Shown here in pieces: positions 51,157-59,664 of a stretch of 64,000 bases of DNA. How positions within the stretch are numbered: position 1 is the stretch's first letter; every line of letters begins with the position of its first letter. Below the pieces are notes generated by a model. That model was not told the origin of the DNA, searched no databases, and saw only the letters and a list, made by a program, of their open reading frames with translations. The translations under genes and the position numbers were made by a program. The stretch is taken from the NCBI GenBank assembly GCA_021778895.1, contig JAJYBR010000008.1, positions 1-64,000 on the forward strand, read 5' to 3'. This DNA comes from Actinomycetes bacterium (GTDB taxonomy: Bacteria; Actinomycetota; Acidimicrobiia; Acidimicrobiales; RAAP-2).

Positions 51157-52566
51157 CTACGCCGACCACGCGAAGGTCAGCCGCTCGGCCACCGCCGCGA
51201 TCCCGTCCGTGCCGACCAAGTCAGCCTCGTGACGTCGCACGGCCAGGATGGTCTCCACGAGGGCTTCGCCGAGCACCTCACGCATCACTTCAGAGCCAGC
51301 GAAGTTATCCAGGACGTCGGCGTGTTCGGCGCCCACGAGGTAAATGCCCAGCTCGTTCCTCTCGTCGGCCGAGAGCGTCGCAGGGTCGACGGTGGTCTCA
51401 GGACCCAGCACTTCGGGCGACTCGAGGGCGCGACGAGCCACGCCGACGAGTGCGGCGTAGGCGGCGTAGATGTTCGCGGCGGGATCGACGCACTTGACCT
51501 CCACGTTGGCTCCGTGCGGATTGCCAAGAGTGGCCGCGCACAGACGCACCGCGGCCTCCCGGTTCTCGAGACCCCAACACGCATACGCCCCTGACCACGT
51601 CGAGGGCTGCAACCGCATGCTGGACAGGACGGACGACGCCAGGGCGCCGGCCATCTCGGGGAGGTACCGGACATATGCGGCGAGAATGCTTTGCCCGTCG
51701 CTGGTCAATCCGTGCGGGCCATCGCCCCCGGACAGGAGCGAGCGGCCATCGCGAGTGAAAGAGAGGTGGGAATGGGCGCCATTGCCGATCGCGTCAGCGA
51801 AGGGCTTGGGGGAGAAGGAGGCCTGAAAGCCGCAGGCGCGAGCCACGCGGGAGATCACCACACGCACCAGCACATTGAGGTCGGCTGCCGCCAGCGGTGA
51901 GGCCGGGGCCACGGAGATCTCGAACTGGCCCGGACCGTACTCCGCGTGGAGTTGCTCGACCGGGGCGCCGACGAAGTTCAAGGCCTGGGAGAGCGAGTCG
52001 ACGAAGTGCTCGTAGGTACTCAGACGGGTCCAGCCGTAGGCCGCGCCGCCCAGGGGCTGTCGATCACCGTCGTACACGGTGAACTCCACCTCGGTCGCCG
52101 CAATCACCGAGAGCCCGCTGGTGCTGGCCTGGCGCATCTGCTCGCGCAGCACCGTGCGGGGGCAGTACGGGAGAGGCGAACCCTGCTGGTCGACGAGGTT
52201 GAGGGGCGTCCACGCTACCCCGTCGCCGAGATCCACAACGGTGTCCAGGTCTGCACGCAGCCGCATGTCGCCCACGGCGGAGAAACGCGGGGTCATGCAC
52301 AAGAGGTCGTCGGCGCCGAAGACGGCCCACGAGTTCGAGGCGCCGAGACCTGAGCGATTGAAGGCTCCCAGACGCGCCAGCGGTGTCTGCTTCGATCGCA
52401 GAACGCCGGAAGAGTCGACGAAGGTCCCGCGCACGTCGCGCACGCCGCGCTCGCTCAACGACTGGATCAGCTGGGCCGTCCTCTCATCGTCCGCGACCTG
52501 CGTCTGGGGGGCGACCTCGCGCATCGGGACTTCCAGCCACGACGACGACTGAACGTTTGATTTCAT
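51157..52566 (-). CDS. Glutamine synthetase-like gamma-glutamyl-amine ligase
   Basis: This 469-residue GS-fold protein keeps most glutamate/ATP/metal residues: beta-grasp DVRGTFVDSSG near 44, TEVEF near 158-162, EYGPGQFE near 209-216, GNGAHSHLS near 261-269 and RLQP near 318. In the flap it reads PSTWSGAY, with Trp where true GS has the ammonium-site Glu, and EVK instead of EVR near 356. These changes fit ligases that use amines rather than ammonia, such as GlnA3- or PuuA-like enzymes. ATG 52566 has no clear ribosome-binding site; ATG 52524 with GGAAG upstream is a good alternative (455 residues). It is divergent from the amidotransferase gene. Confidence 0.88.
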   Translation of the reverse strand: MKSNVQSSSWLEVPMREVAPQTQVADDERTAQLIQSLSERGVRDVRGTFVDSSGVLRSKQTPLARLGAFNRSGLGASNSWAVFGADDLLCMTPRFSAVGDMRLRADLDTVVDLGDGVAWTPLNLVDQQGSPLPYCPRTVLREQMRQASTSGLSVIAATEVEFTVYDGDRQPLGGAAYGWTRLSTYEHFVDSLSQALNFVGAPVEQLHAEYGPGQFEISVAPASPLAAADLNVLVRVVISRVARACGFQASFSPKPFADAIGNGAHSHLSFTRDGRSLLSGGDGPHGLTSDGQSILAAYVRYLPEMAGALASSVLSSMRLQPSTWSGAYACWGLENREAAVRLCAATLGNPHGANVEVKCVDPAANIYAAYAALVGVARRALESPEVLGPETTVDPATLSADERNELGIYLVGAEHADVLDNFAGSEVMREVLGEALVETILAVRRHEADLVGTDGIAAVAERLTFAWSA

Positions 52567-52623
52567 TGGGCCGGAGGATATCATCGAGTGAAACAAAACT
52601 CAAGAAAACTGCAGGAGCGTGCC

Positions 52624-53415
52624 ATGTGTCGGTTGATGGGCTTCGCCGCCGATAGGCGGATCGGCCCGCAAGACGCTGTTGGGGCGACGGCCTTCGACGA
52701 ATTCATCGAGCTCTCGCGACTGCACCGCGACGGCTGGGGCTACGGCGTGTCCGAGCAACCTGGGGACGTCACGGTCTACCGGTCCCCGCAGGCAGCATTC
52801 AGTGACCCACAGGTGAGCGCTCTGCGAGAGAATCGCGCTCGTGCCGGCATTGTGCACCTTCGCTGGGCGTCACTGGGGCTGCCCGTTCGCGAGGAGAACA
52901 GCCATCCCTTCGTGGCCTATCCCGACGGCCCTATCGCCTTTGCCCACAACGGCTCGGTGCGCGACCACGCCGAGATCGCCTTCCTCCTGGATGAGGAGAA
53001 GCGGGCGATGCGGCGCGGCGACACGGACTCAGAGCTGTACTTCCTGCTGTTCTTGCAGTCGCTGTCCCAATATCCGGACGTTGGCGACGCGCTACGAGCA
53101 ACCGTCGGCGCGATCCGCGCTTTCGCGCCGGTCGCCAGCTTGAACGCCGTCCTTCTGACCCGCCAGGAGCTGTGCGTGGTTCACTCCCATACCGGGATGC
53201 GTGTTCCCACCATTGACCTGGAGGAGGCGTGTGGCTCCCGGGACGCGGTGCCGCCGGCCCACCTCAACCGGTACTTCGATCTCAACTGGATCGAGCGACC
53301 CGGAATCGTGGCTGCGGCCCACGCCGGACTCTCCGGTGACTGGGAACCCCTCCCGCCAGACTCGATTCTTCGGGTGCGTCGTGACGACCTCGGCGTGACG
53401 ATCTCGGCTCTCTAG
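52624..53415 (+). CDS. Class II glutamine amidotransferase-like hydrolase (YafJ/EgtC type)
   Basis: This 263-residue Ntn-hydrolase has an N-terminal Cys directly after Met (MCRLMGF), which fixes the start at 52624 behind AGGAG. Other motifs: LHRDGWGYGV near 39, VHLRWASLGLP near 77, NSHPF near 90, and FAHNGSV near 105. Stand-alone members cut gamma-glutamyl amide bonds; EgtC removes glutamate in ergothioneine synthesis. Next to a gamma-glutamyl ligase it is a candidate for releasing glutamate from gamma-glutamylated products. No fused synthetase domain is present. Confidence 0.85.
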   Translation: MCRLMGFAADRRIGPQDAVGATAFDEFIELSRLHRDGWGYGVSEQPGDVTVYRSPQAAFSDPQVSALRENRARAGIVHLRWASLGLPVREENSHPFVAYPDGPIAFAHNGSVRDHAEIAFLLDEEKRAMRRGDTDSELYFLLFLQSLSQYPDVGDALRATVGAIRAFAPVASLNAVLLTRQELCVVHSHTGMRVPTIDLEEACGSRDAVPPAHLNRYFDLNWIERPGIVAAAHAGLSGDWEPLPPDSILRVRRDDLGVTISAL

Positions 53416-53462
53416 CTCCGCCGTCCCCGACGACTCCCCGAGACCGGCGCCGTACGCGTCGA

Positions 53463-53477
53463 GGCGACGTGGTCGCC
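53463..53477 (+). terminator. Hairpin after the amidotransferase-like gene
   Basis: GGCGAC and GTCGCC pair around a GTG loop 47 nt after the stop. The stem is short and no T-run follows, so it is only a candidate. Confidence 0.35.
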
Positions 53478-53602
53478 CGTGGGGACGCCAACAGCCCCGC
53501 AGGGTCGCGAGCCCGGTCCTACCTTGTCGTGCCCGAAAGCCAGGCCGAGTCGCCACGAACTCGCTCCCCGGGTTTCGAGATGGCTGTGGATACGCTACGA
53601 AC

Positions 53603-54490
53603 GTGACCAGTCCTCCGATGACCGACGAGGATGACTCTCGGTCCGTCTTGGAGCGCCTGCGGCGCCGCGCAGCGACTCTGACCCCCGGCGAGCGCAAGAT
53701 CGCTCGAGCACTCATTGCCGAGTACCCGACCGCGGGGCTGGGCACTTCGGCCGAGCTGGCGCGGCGCGCCGGCGTGAGCGCTCCTACCGTGGTGCGCTTC
53801 GCCGTGCAGCTGGGATTTGCCGGCTTTCGCGAGCTCCAAGACGCCATACGCGCGGAACTCTCTGAGCGGTCGGCCTCACCGCTCACTCTCGAATCGGTCG
53901 TGGCCTCGCGTGACTTCCTGTGCCAGCAGGCCTGGGTGACCCTCGGCGGGGGGCTGCAGCGAACGATGTCCACCATCTTGAAGGCCGACCTCGATCGCGC
54001 GATTGACTTGCTCGCCGATCGCCGGCTGCAGATCGTGTCCTTCGGGGGACGATTCACGCGACTGGCTGCCGAATACCTGGACCTGCACCTTCGCATGATC
54101 CGGCCCGGGACGAGGTTCGTCTCCGGTCGCCAGCAGCTCGATTCGGGATTCCTCGCCGACGTCGGTCCTCGTACCGTCTGCGTGACATTCGACGTCCGGC
54201 GATATCAGGACGACGTCGTGGCCCTGGCCGAGTTGGCCGCGGAGCGCGGCGCCAAGGTGATACTCGTGACGGACCCGTGGATGTCGCCGATCTCGGCCGT
54301 GGCCGACGTGGTCCTGGGGGCGGCGGTCGAGTCCATCAGTTCCTTCGATTCCATGACCTCGGTCTTCGCGGTCGTCGACGTCCTGGTCGCCGGGCTCTAC
54401 GCACGCCTGGAGGCGTCAGCTCGTCAGCGCATGGAGAGGATCGAGTCGAGTCGAGAACACCTCCTGCCCCCACCACCGGCGCGTGAGTGA
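53603..54490 (+). CDS. RpiR-family transcriptional regulator
   Basis: This 295-residue protein has the RpiR N-terminal HTH (LTPGERKIARALIAEYP, then SAELARRAGVSAPTVVRFAVQLGFAGFRELQ, about 26-82) and a C-terminal SIS-type domain (RLQIVSFGGRFTRLAAEYLDLHLRM near 135, VKV-like KVILVTDPWMSPIS near 225). SIS domains usually bind phosphosugars, but the genes here concern amines. No Shine-Dalgarno precedes the GTG; TACGCT lies about 7 nt upstream, so the transcript may be leaderless. A perfect 10-bp inverted repeat follows the gene, before the decarboxylase. Confidence 0.88.
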   Translation: MTSPPMTDEDDSRSVLERLRRRAATLTPGERKIARALIAEYPTAGLGTSAELARRAGVSAPTVVRFAVQLGFAGFRELQDAIRAELSERSASPLTLESVVASRDFLCQQAWVTLGGGLQRTMSTILKADLDRAIDLLADRRLQIVSFGGRFTRLAAEYLDLHLRMIRPGTRFVSGRQQLDSGFLADVGPRTVCVTFDVRRYQDDVVALAELAAERGAKVILVTDPWMSPISAVADVVLGAAVESISSFDSMTSVFAVVDVLVAGLYARLEASARQRMERIESSREHLLPPPPARE

Positions 54491-54535
54491 ATCGTTCATT
54501 TCAGATCGGTGCGAACGTGAGTAATATGAACGATT
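54490..54535. promoter_or_regulatory. Probable RpiR operator upstream of the decarboxylase
   Basis: AATCGTTCAT (54490-54499) and ATGAACGATT (54526-54535) are perfect inverted repeats with 26 bp between them. They lie between the RpiR stop and the preferred decarboxylase start, so the decarboxylase probably has its own regulated promoter here. Confidence 0.55.
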
Positions 54536-54582
54536 ACAGTGGTGAGCCGCGAAGCGGGGCCCACCCGCGAGAGGAAGGTCCC

Positions 54583-55998
54583 GTGCAAAAGCCCCTGGCC
54601 GACGCGTGGCGCCGGGCCCGCACTCTGGGACGTCGACCGATGCAGGTCCCGGGGCACAAGTTGCGCTATCTGGACGGGTCGCGAGGGTGGGCCCACGAGT
54701 TCATTGGCGACTTCGTGCGCGACGACATCCCCCTGCAAGGCGGTGTCGACGACAACGCCTACTCGCACGGCTACCTGACATCGGCCGAGAGCCTGTGGGC
54801 AGCCGCCACTGGGGCCGATCACAGCCGCTTCCTCGTCGGCGGATCCACCCAGGGGAACATCACGGCGCTCGCCACGGTGGGCGACCAGGACACGCCCATC
54901 GCCATCGACCGCACATCTCATCGCAGCACCCAGGCCGGCCTGGTTCTCATCGGTGCCAAGCCGGTGTGGATCTACCCACGACTGCACCCCGAGTTCAACA
55001 TTCCCATCGGCGTGGCGCCAGAGGCGCTGGACGGCTTGGAGGAGAAAGTTAACGGCTTCTTCGCCACGTCGCCGTCCTACGTGGGCACCCTCTCGGACAT
55101 CCGGGCGCTCGCGAAGGTGGCACAGAGTTACCACGAGCCGCTCATCATCGACCAGGCCTGGGGGGCCCACCTCGACTTTCTCGATGGTCAAGGAGCGATT
55201 CAGCAAGGAGCCGACTTCGCCGTCACCAGTGTTCACAAAGCGCTCATCGGCTACACGCAAACGGCCGTCATCAGCATGCGCGACGGCATCATTCCCCGGT
55301 CCACCCTCGACCGGTGGGTCGATCTCACCTCCACGACCTCACCGTCGGGGACCTTGATGGCCTCGATCGACGGTGCGCGTGCCGCCATGGCCGCCGACGG
55401 CGCGCGACGACTGGCCGACCTGATCGACGCGGTCGCGACGGCCCGCCGCCGCCTGGCCCGCGTACCTGGTCTGGCGGTTCTCAGTGACGACACCGCGGGG
55501 TGCGCCGTCGATCCGACCAAGCTGACCCTGATCCTCCCCGGCACTGGTGCCGACGGAGTCCAGGTCGGCGACGCTCTGTGGCAGATGGGCCATGGTCCCG
55601 AGTCGGCCGACCACGACACCCTAATCTTGACTCTGAGCGTGGCCGATGAGCCCGAGTGGATCGTCGAGTTCGCCGATCTGCTCGCCGACGTCGTGGGGGC
55701 CCACCGCGATGAGCCACGGCAGGCCTCGCCGATCTCGATCTGGCAAGTGGAGCCCCAGGTCGTCCTGACGCCTCGCGAGGCCTTCCTGCGCGAGCGGCGC
55801 CGCGTCCCGATGCGTGAGGCCATTGGCGAGGTCAGCGCCGAGCAATTCTGTCCGTACCCTCCGGGCGTGCCACTGCTCGCCCCGGGGGAGCTCGTGACGC
55901 AGGAGTCCCTGGACGCAATCAGGGCCGCGAGTACCACGTGTCGCATCGCCTACTGCAGCGATCCAACGCTCGAGACGATCCTCATCGTCAAGCAGTGA
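54583..55998 (+). CDS. Orn/Lys/Arg decarboxylase-family PLP enzyme
   Basis: With GTG 54583 (GAGGAAGG upstream) the protein has 471 residues. Starts further upstream (54487, 54526) would place the inverted repeat inside the gene and are less likely. Family motifs: MQVPGHKLRYLDG, LVGGSTQGNITALA near 85, the Asp of IIDQAWGAHLDF near 188 and PLP Lys in TSVHKALIGYTQTA near 215. The length suits the SpeA/YaaO-like group without the wing domain. It decarboxylates lysine, ornithine or arginine to a diamine or agmatine, a natural substrate for the gamma-glutamyl ligase nearby. Exact specificity is not readable. Confidence 0.85.
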   Translation: MQKPLADAWRRARTLGRRPMQVPGHKLRYLDGSRGWAHEFIGDFVRDDIPLQGGVDDNAYSHGYLTSAESLWAAATGADHSRFLVGGSTQGNITALATVGDQDTPIAIDRTSHRSTQAGLVLIGAKPVWIYPRLHPEFNIPIGVAPEALDGLEEKVNGFFATSPSYVGTLSDIRALAKVAQSYHEPLIIDQAWGAHLDFLDGQGAIQQGADFAVTSVHKALIGYTQTAVISMRDGIIPRSTLDRWVDLTSTTSPSGTLMASIDGARAAMAADGARRLADLIDAVATARRRLARVPGLAVLSDDTAGCAVDPTKLTLILPGTGADGVQVGDALWQMGHGPESADHDTLILTLSVADEPEWIVEFADLLADVVGAHRDEPRQASPISIWQVEPQVVLTPREAFLRERRRVPMREAIGEVSAEQFCPYPPGVPLLAPGELVTQESLDAIRAASTTCRIAYCSDPTLETILIVKQ

Positions 55999-56041
55999 GT
56001 TCTCTCATGGCTCGAAGCCGTGTCGAGTCAGTGGTCACTGG

Positions 56042-56063
56042 CATCGGCTGACGCACGCCGATG
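56042..56063 (+). terminator. Hairpin in the convergent gap after the decarboxylase
   Basis: CATCGGC and GCCGATG form a perfect 7-bp stem with an 8-nt loop, 43 nt after the stop. It is a plausible terminator. The rest of the 261-bp gap holds no recognisable gene. Confidence 0.45.
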
Positions 56064-56259
56064 TGGCCCTGTTCCCCGAGCTTGGCTGACGGTCACGCCG
56101 GGGACATGTTGGTCGCGGGCTCGTCGACCGCGGCCATATCGGCCCGACCTTGACCCCGCGGCGACGTCCTGGTGGGCGAGGGTGCGTCTCGGGCCCACGG
56201 GGTCGCGTGCCATCGTCGGCGGCCCTCATCTCGGGCCACGCACCCCCGAGATCAGATAG

Positions 56260-57147
56260 TCAGCTGGGTGTTCGCGTGCGCAACACGCCGTTGCCCATGA
56301 CGACGCCGCGCGACTCCGTTGACGTCTCGAAGCGGTAGGTGCCCGAGTGACGATCTCCGACGTCCCAGATGGAAATCTTCAGCACGTCTCCGGGGTACGT
56401 GGGTTGGGTGAACCGCGAGCGCATGTGCCCGAACAGGGATGGCTGGTCGTCACAGATGCTGCGCAGCAGTGCGCGACCGGTGAATCCATACGTGCACAGA
56501 CCGTGGAGTATGGGACGTGGGAAGCCCGCTGCTCGCGCAAAGTCGGGGTCGGAGTGGAGTGGATTGTGGTCGCCGCTGAGTCGATACAAGAGCGCTTGGT
56601 CGGTTCGGGTGTGGTACACCACGACGTCGTCGGGCGGTCTCTGGGGGAGGGGCTCTGCGGCCAGCTCGGCGTCGTGGTCACGGGCACCGGACGGCTCGCC
56701 ACCGAATCCTCCGGCGCCGCGAACGTAGAGAGTCATCCGAGACTCGAAGAGCGGTCGACCCTCGCTGGTGCCGCTCGTGGCCATTTCGATGACCGCGCCG
56801 GTCCCCTTGTCGTAGATGCCCTCGAGTCGTGACTGGACGGTGACGCTGCCACTGGTAGGGATCTCGTCGAAGACATCGATGGACTGCTCGCCGTGAACCA
56901 TGCGTGCCAGGTCCATACCCTGCAGTCCGAGGTCACGTCGAGGACTGCGCGCGAGAATCGTGACGAACGTCGGCAGGACGCGTTGCTCGACCCCACGGGT
57001 GTTCTCGGCGACGTACGGCAGATCGGAGCCGTAGGGGTCCTCTGAACCCGCCCCGACACCCAGGGCGTACAAGAGCGCGTCGTCGCTCCTCCACGACTGT
57101 TTTCGCGGCGGGGACGTGCGTCCAATCTGGCTGAAATCGAGTGCCAT
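56260..57147 (-). CDS. MaoC-like enoyl-CoA hydratase, double-hotdog type
   Basis: This 295-residue protein starts at an ATG behind TTGGAGG. The N-terminal hotdog resembles the substrate-binding half of type 2 enoyl-CoA hydratases (SDDALLYALGVGAG, TFVTIL). The C-terminal half carries the catalytic MaoC motif YRLSGDHNPLHSDPDFARAAGFPRPILHG near 200-228, with Asp and His. Such enzymes make (3R)-hydroxyacyl-CoA in fatty acid or sterol side-chain oxidation. It is divergent from an alpha/beta hydrolase gene across an AT-rich dyad. Confidence 0.88.
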   Translation of the reverse strand: MALDFSQIGRTSPPRKQSWRSDDALLYALGVGAGSEDPYGSDLPYVAENTRGVEQRVLPTFVTILARSPRRDLGLQGMDLARMVHGEQSIDVFDEIPTSGSVTVQSRLEGIYDKGTGAVIEMATSGTSEGRPLFESRMTLYVRGAGGFGGEPSGARDHDAELAAEPLPQRPPDDVVVYHTRTDQALLYRLSGDHNPLHSDPDFARAAGFPRPILHGLCTYGFTGRALLRSICDDQPSLFGHMRSRFTQPTYPGDVLKISIWDVGDRHSGTYRFETSTESRGVVMGNGVLRTRTPS

Positions 57148-57186
57148 GTCACCTCCAACGCTGCTGCGCACCCTTCGCCTTCGATG

Positions 57187-57199
57187 ATATCTATGATAT
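57187..57199. promoter_or_regulatory. AT-rich dyad in the MaoC/hydrolase divergent promoter
   Basis: ATATC-TAT-GATAT is a perfect 5+5 inverted repeat in an AT-rich patch between the two genes. A related word, CTATATGATAT (58431-58441), lies before the downstream GntR gene, so both may be targets of that regulator. Confidence 0.4.
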
Positions 57200-57245
57200 A
57201 TTCTCTGGTGGTGCGGTTCGTGGTGGGCAAGGTCTCAGGGAGGTC

Positions 57246-58103
57246 ATGATTCCTGGCGTCTGGTTTGAAGGCTGCGATGGCATCCAACTCGCAGCGGACG
57301 TGTGGGGCGACGACGCCGCGTGGCCGGTGTTGTTTCTCCACGGGGCCGGGCAGACCCGCCATGCGTGGGGTGAGTCGGCCGAGCGCATTGCCGCGGACGG
57401 TTGGCGCACGATCACGGTCGACCTGCGCGGCCATGGCGAGAGCGACTGGGCGCCCGACGGCGACTACTCGCACGCGGCATTTGGGGCGGACTGCCTGCGT
57501 CTGGCTCGACAGGTGGGGAGACCCCCGGTCCTGGTGGGTGCGTCTCTCGGCGGGGTGGCGGCCATGCTGGCCGAGGGCACAGCCGAGGGTGAGCTCGCGT
57601 CGGGCCTGGTCCTCGTGGACATTGCGGCCAATGCGAACCGGGACGGTGCCGACCGGGTGCATCAATTCATGCGCTCGGGTCTGGAGGGCTTCACCTCCCC
57701 CGACGAGGCGGCTGCGGCGATCGCGTCGTACCTTCCCCATCGGGAAGGAGGCAGGTCCGTCTCGGGTCTCGGACGCGTGCTGCGGGAGCGTGAGGGTCGC
57801 TGGTACTGGCACTGGGATCCTGCATTCATGTCGCGAAGCCGCGTCGTTGAGTATGAGAGCCGGCCGGGGGAGCTGCGGGGAGTTGCGATTCGTCCGATCA
57901 CCGTCCCCGTGGCCCTGGTTCGAGGCCAACTCAGCGACGTGGTGACCAAGAGCGAGGTCGACGACCTCATCGAGCGAATGCCCAATGCCGTCGTCGTGGA
58001 GGTGCCCGGCGCAGCGCACATGGTCGCGGGCGACCAGAACGATGCGTTCACTCGAGCGGTCTTGGACTTTCTGGATGACTACGTTCGGCCGACCCTCGCG
58101 TGA
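57246..58103 (+). CDS. Alpha/beta-fold hydrolase
   Basis: This 285-residue protein starts at an ATG behind GGGAGG. It has the oxyanion loop LFLHGAGQTRHAW near 30, TVDLRGHGESDW near 59, nucleophile Ser in VGASLGGVAAM near 100, the acid Asp near VRGQLSDVV around 222 and the catalytic His in VPGAAHMVAGDQ near 260. It could be an esterase, an epoxide- or lactone-hydrolase or a C-C hydrolase. With the MaoC hydratase and the LIV-type transporter it may belong to degradation of a carboxylated compound. Confidence 0.88.
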   Translation: MIPGVWFEGCDGIQLAADVWGDDAAWPVLFLHGAGQTRHAWGESAERIAADGWRTITVDLRGHGESDWAPDGDYSHAAFGADCLRLARQVGRPPVLVGASLGGVAAMLAEGTAEGELASGLVLVDIAANANRDGADRVHQFMRSGLEGFTSPDEAAAAIASYLPHREGGRSVSGLGRVLREREGRWYWHWDPAFMSRSRVVEYESRPGELRGVAIRPITVPVALVRGQLSDVVTKSEVDDLIERMPNAVVVEVPGAAHMVAGDQNDAFTRAVLDFLDDYVRPTLA

Positions 58104-58105
58104 GA

Positions 58106-58129
58106 GTGACGAAGACGTGCGCCCGTCAC
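58106..58129 (+). terminator. Hairpin after the hydrolase gene
   Basis: GTGACG and CGTCAC form a 6-bp stem with a 12-nt loop, 2 nt after the stop codon. Confidence 0.4.
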
Positions 58130-58493
58130 GACCGGATGCGTCGGGAGCACCGGGTTCCCCGCGCGGAGTCGTGCGGCTGATCCCGGCCTGGTCTCCACGG
58201 TGTCGAGATGCCCCGCCTTGCTGTCAGAAGTCGCCGCGAGGATGCCGTGCGTAATTGGCCAACGAGCGAAGCGTCGGGCGGGAGTGTGGACGCAGGCGCC
58301 CTAGCGCCCACAGTCGAACTGGCGGCTCTCGGTCGCCGGTCGCCTGTGCCGATGGCGGATGGCTCATCGGGCGAAGGTCGTGGCGACAGGGAAAGTCCCT
58401 GGTGGGAATATGTGCCCGGCGTCACAAGTTCTATATGATATTGCTTGAGATCAAGACCGTTCGAAGGATGACGCGCGACGGGAGGTGGGTTCC
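58130..58493. other. 364-bp gap before the GntR gene: no coding gene seen
   Basis: No convincing frame is present. A small hairpin GGCGC-CCTA-GCGCC lies at 58295-58308. The last 70 bp become AT-rich and include CTATATGATAT (58431-58441), probably the promoter and operator of the GntR gene. Confidence 0.5.
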
Positions 58494-59180
58494 TTGACTG
58501 ACGTTGACCTAGTTTCAAGTGACGAGCGTCCACCGCGCGGGCTGCAGGATTACGTCACTCGTAAGTTGATGCGCGCGATCATGACCGGAAAGTACGTGCC
58601 CGGCGAGAGGCTGTCACCGGCGCGAATTGCCGAAGAGTACGGCGTCTCGCACATCCCCGTGCGTGAGGCCCTGGCAGCCCTCGAAGCGGCCGGTCATGTT
58701 CGGCGCGTTCCTCGCGTCGGTGCGTTCGTCGCTGAGCTGTCGTCCGAGCTCATTGAAGACGTGTACCACTGGCGCCAGATGATTGAAGAAGAGGCCCACC
58801 GGTTGGCGATGCCCAAGCTCACCGGTGACGACATTGAGCGGATGCGGCAGCTGAATGACAACTCGTACCAGGCCGCCGAGACGCGCAGCGGGCGCTTCCT
58901 GGATTTCAATCGAGCATTCCACTTCGTCGCGTTCGAGCGAGTTGGCAGCCCGATGATGCTGCGATTCTTGAATCAGCTATGGGATGCCGCTGCGCGCTAT
59001 CAGAACACGATGACGTATGTCAGCATGTCGCGAACCATCTTGCGCGACCAACACATGGGGATTGTGGAGGCCTTCGAGGCCAAGGACGTGGAACTAGTGA
59101 ATGCCCGGATGGCAGAGCATCGCTGGGTAACCCTTACCGCGATTCGGGGAATGATTTCCGGTGAAGAGGCCGAGGCCTAG
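58494..59180 (+). CDS. GntR-family (FCD) transcriptional regulator
   Basis: This protein of 228 residues starts at TTG 58494 behind GGGAGG; GTG 58485 is possible. The winged helix is LQDYVTRKLMRAIMTGKYVPGERLSPARIAEEYGVSHIPVREALAAL-like, about residues 18-64, given here as its landmarks YVPGERLSP and SHIPVREAL. The FCD domain has VYHWRQMIEEEAHRLA, FNRAFHFVAFE and DQHMGIVEAFEAKD. It probably controls the neighbouring hydrolase and LIV-type transporter genes. Ligand unknown; FCD domains usually bind metal-chelated carboxylates. Confidence 0.88.
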   Translation: MTDVDLVSSDERPPRGLQDYVTRKLMRAIMTGKYVPGERLSPARIAEEYGVSHIPVREALAALEAAGHVRRVPRVGAFVAELSSELIEDVYHWRQMIEEEAHRLAMPKLTGDDIERMRQLNDNSYQAAETRSGRFLDFNRAFHFVAFERVGSPMMLRFLNQLWDAAARYQNTMTYVSMSRTILRDQHMGIVEAFEAKDVELVNARMAEHRWVTLTAIRGMISGEEAEA

Positions 59181-59664
59181 CACTTGAGCGGTGGCGTGCG
59201 AGAGAGGGCTCAGCAGGGGACCGGTGACGTCGTCCTCGCACCCGGGACCGCGGCGCGGGCCAGTGGTTCCACGTGACGGTTGTCGATCCGCGACATGCGA
59301 AGGTCCGACGCCGTCCCCGCTCGCCTATGAGTCCCTGACCTCGTCCAGCGCGGACGACTCTCGTGGCGACGCCGGGACGTCCGCCACGTGACGGGACAAC
59401 TGGGCGTGCAGTTGACGGGCGGCCCGGCGGGCGCCAAAAGTGGGGCATCTGGTCTCGCTGCCCCGGGAGGAGGTCCCTCCCCGACGAGGCCCCGGGTGGC
59501 GTCGCCCCGGGCTCGCGCTCGCCGCGCGATGCCGTGATACGTGATCAGAGGCTGTTTTCGTGAGCTGACCGGTGTCCCGGACGATATCCGGGCCCGATGA
59601 CTAGACACGCACCTCGCTAGGATATACAGTCGCGTCAGTCGAATAAGAAAGGGGGGGTTCGAAC
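59181..59664. other. 484-bp gap before the LIV transporter: hairpins and promoter region
   Basis: No gene-like frame is seen. GGGAGG-aggtc-CCTCCC (59465-59481) and CCGGA-CGATA-TCCGG (about 59576-59590) are inverted repeats. The final 60 bp are AT-rich (TAGGATATAC near 59618) and probably contain the transporter promoter; GAAAGGGGGGG precedes the GTG start. Confidence 0.45.

Noticed and set aside
54487..54582. Upstream GTG/ATG starts for the decarboxylase
   Set aside because: They lack a ribosome-binding site, would place a perfect operator-like inverted repeat in the coding region, and add residues with no family similarity; GTG 54583 has GAGGAAGG upstream.
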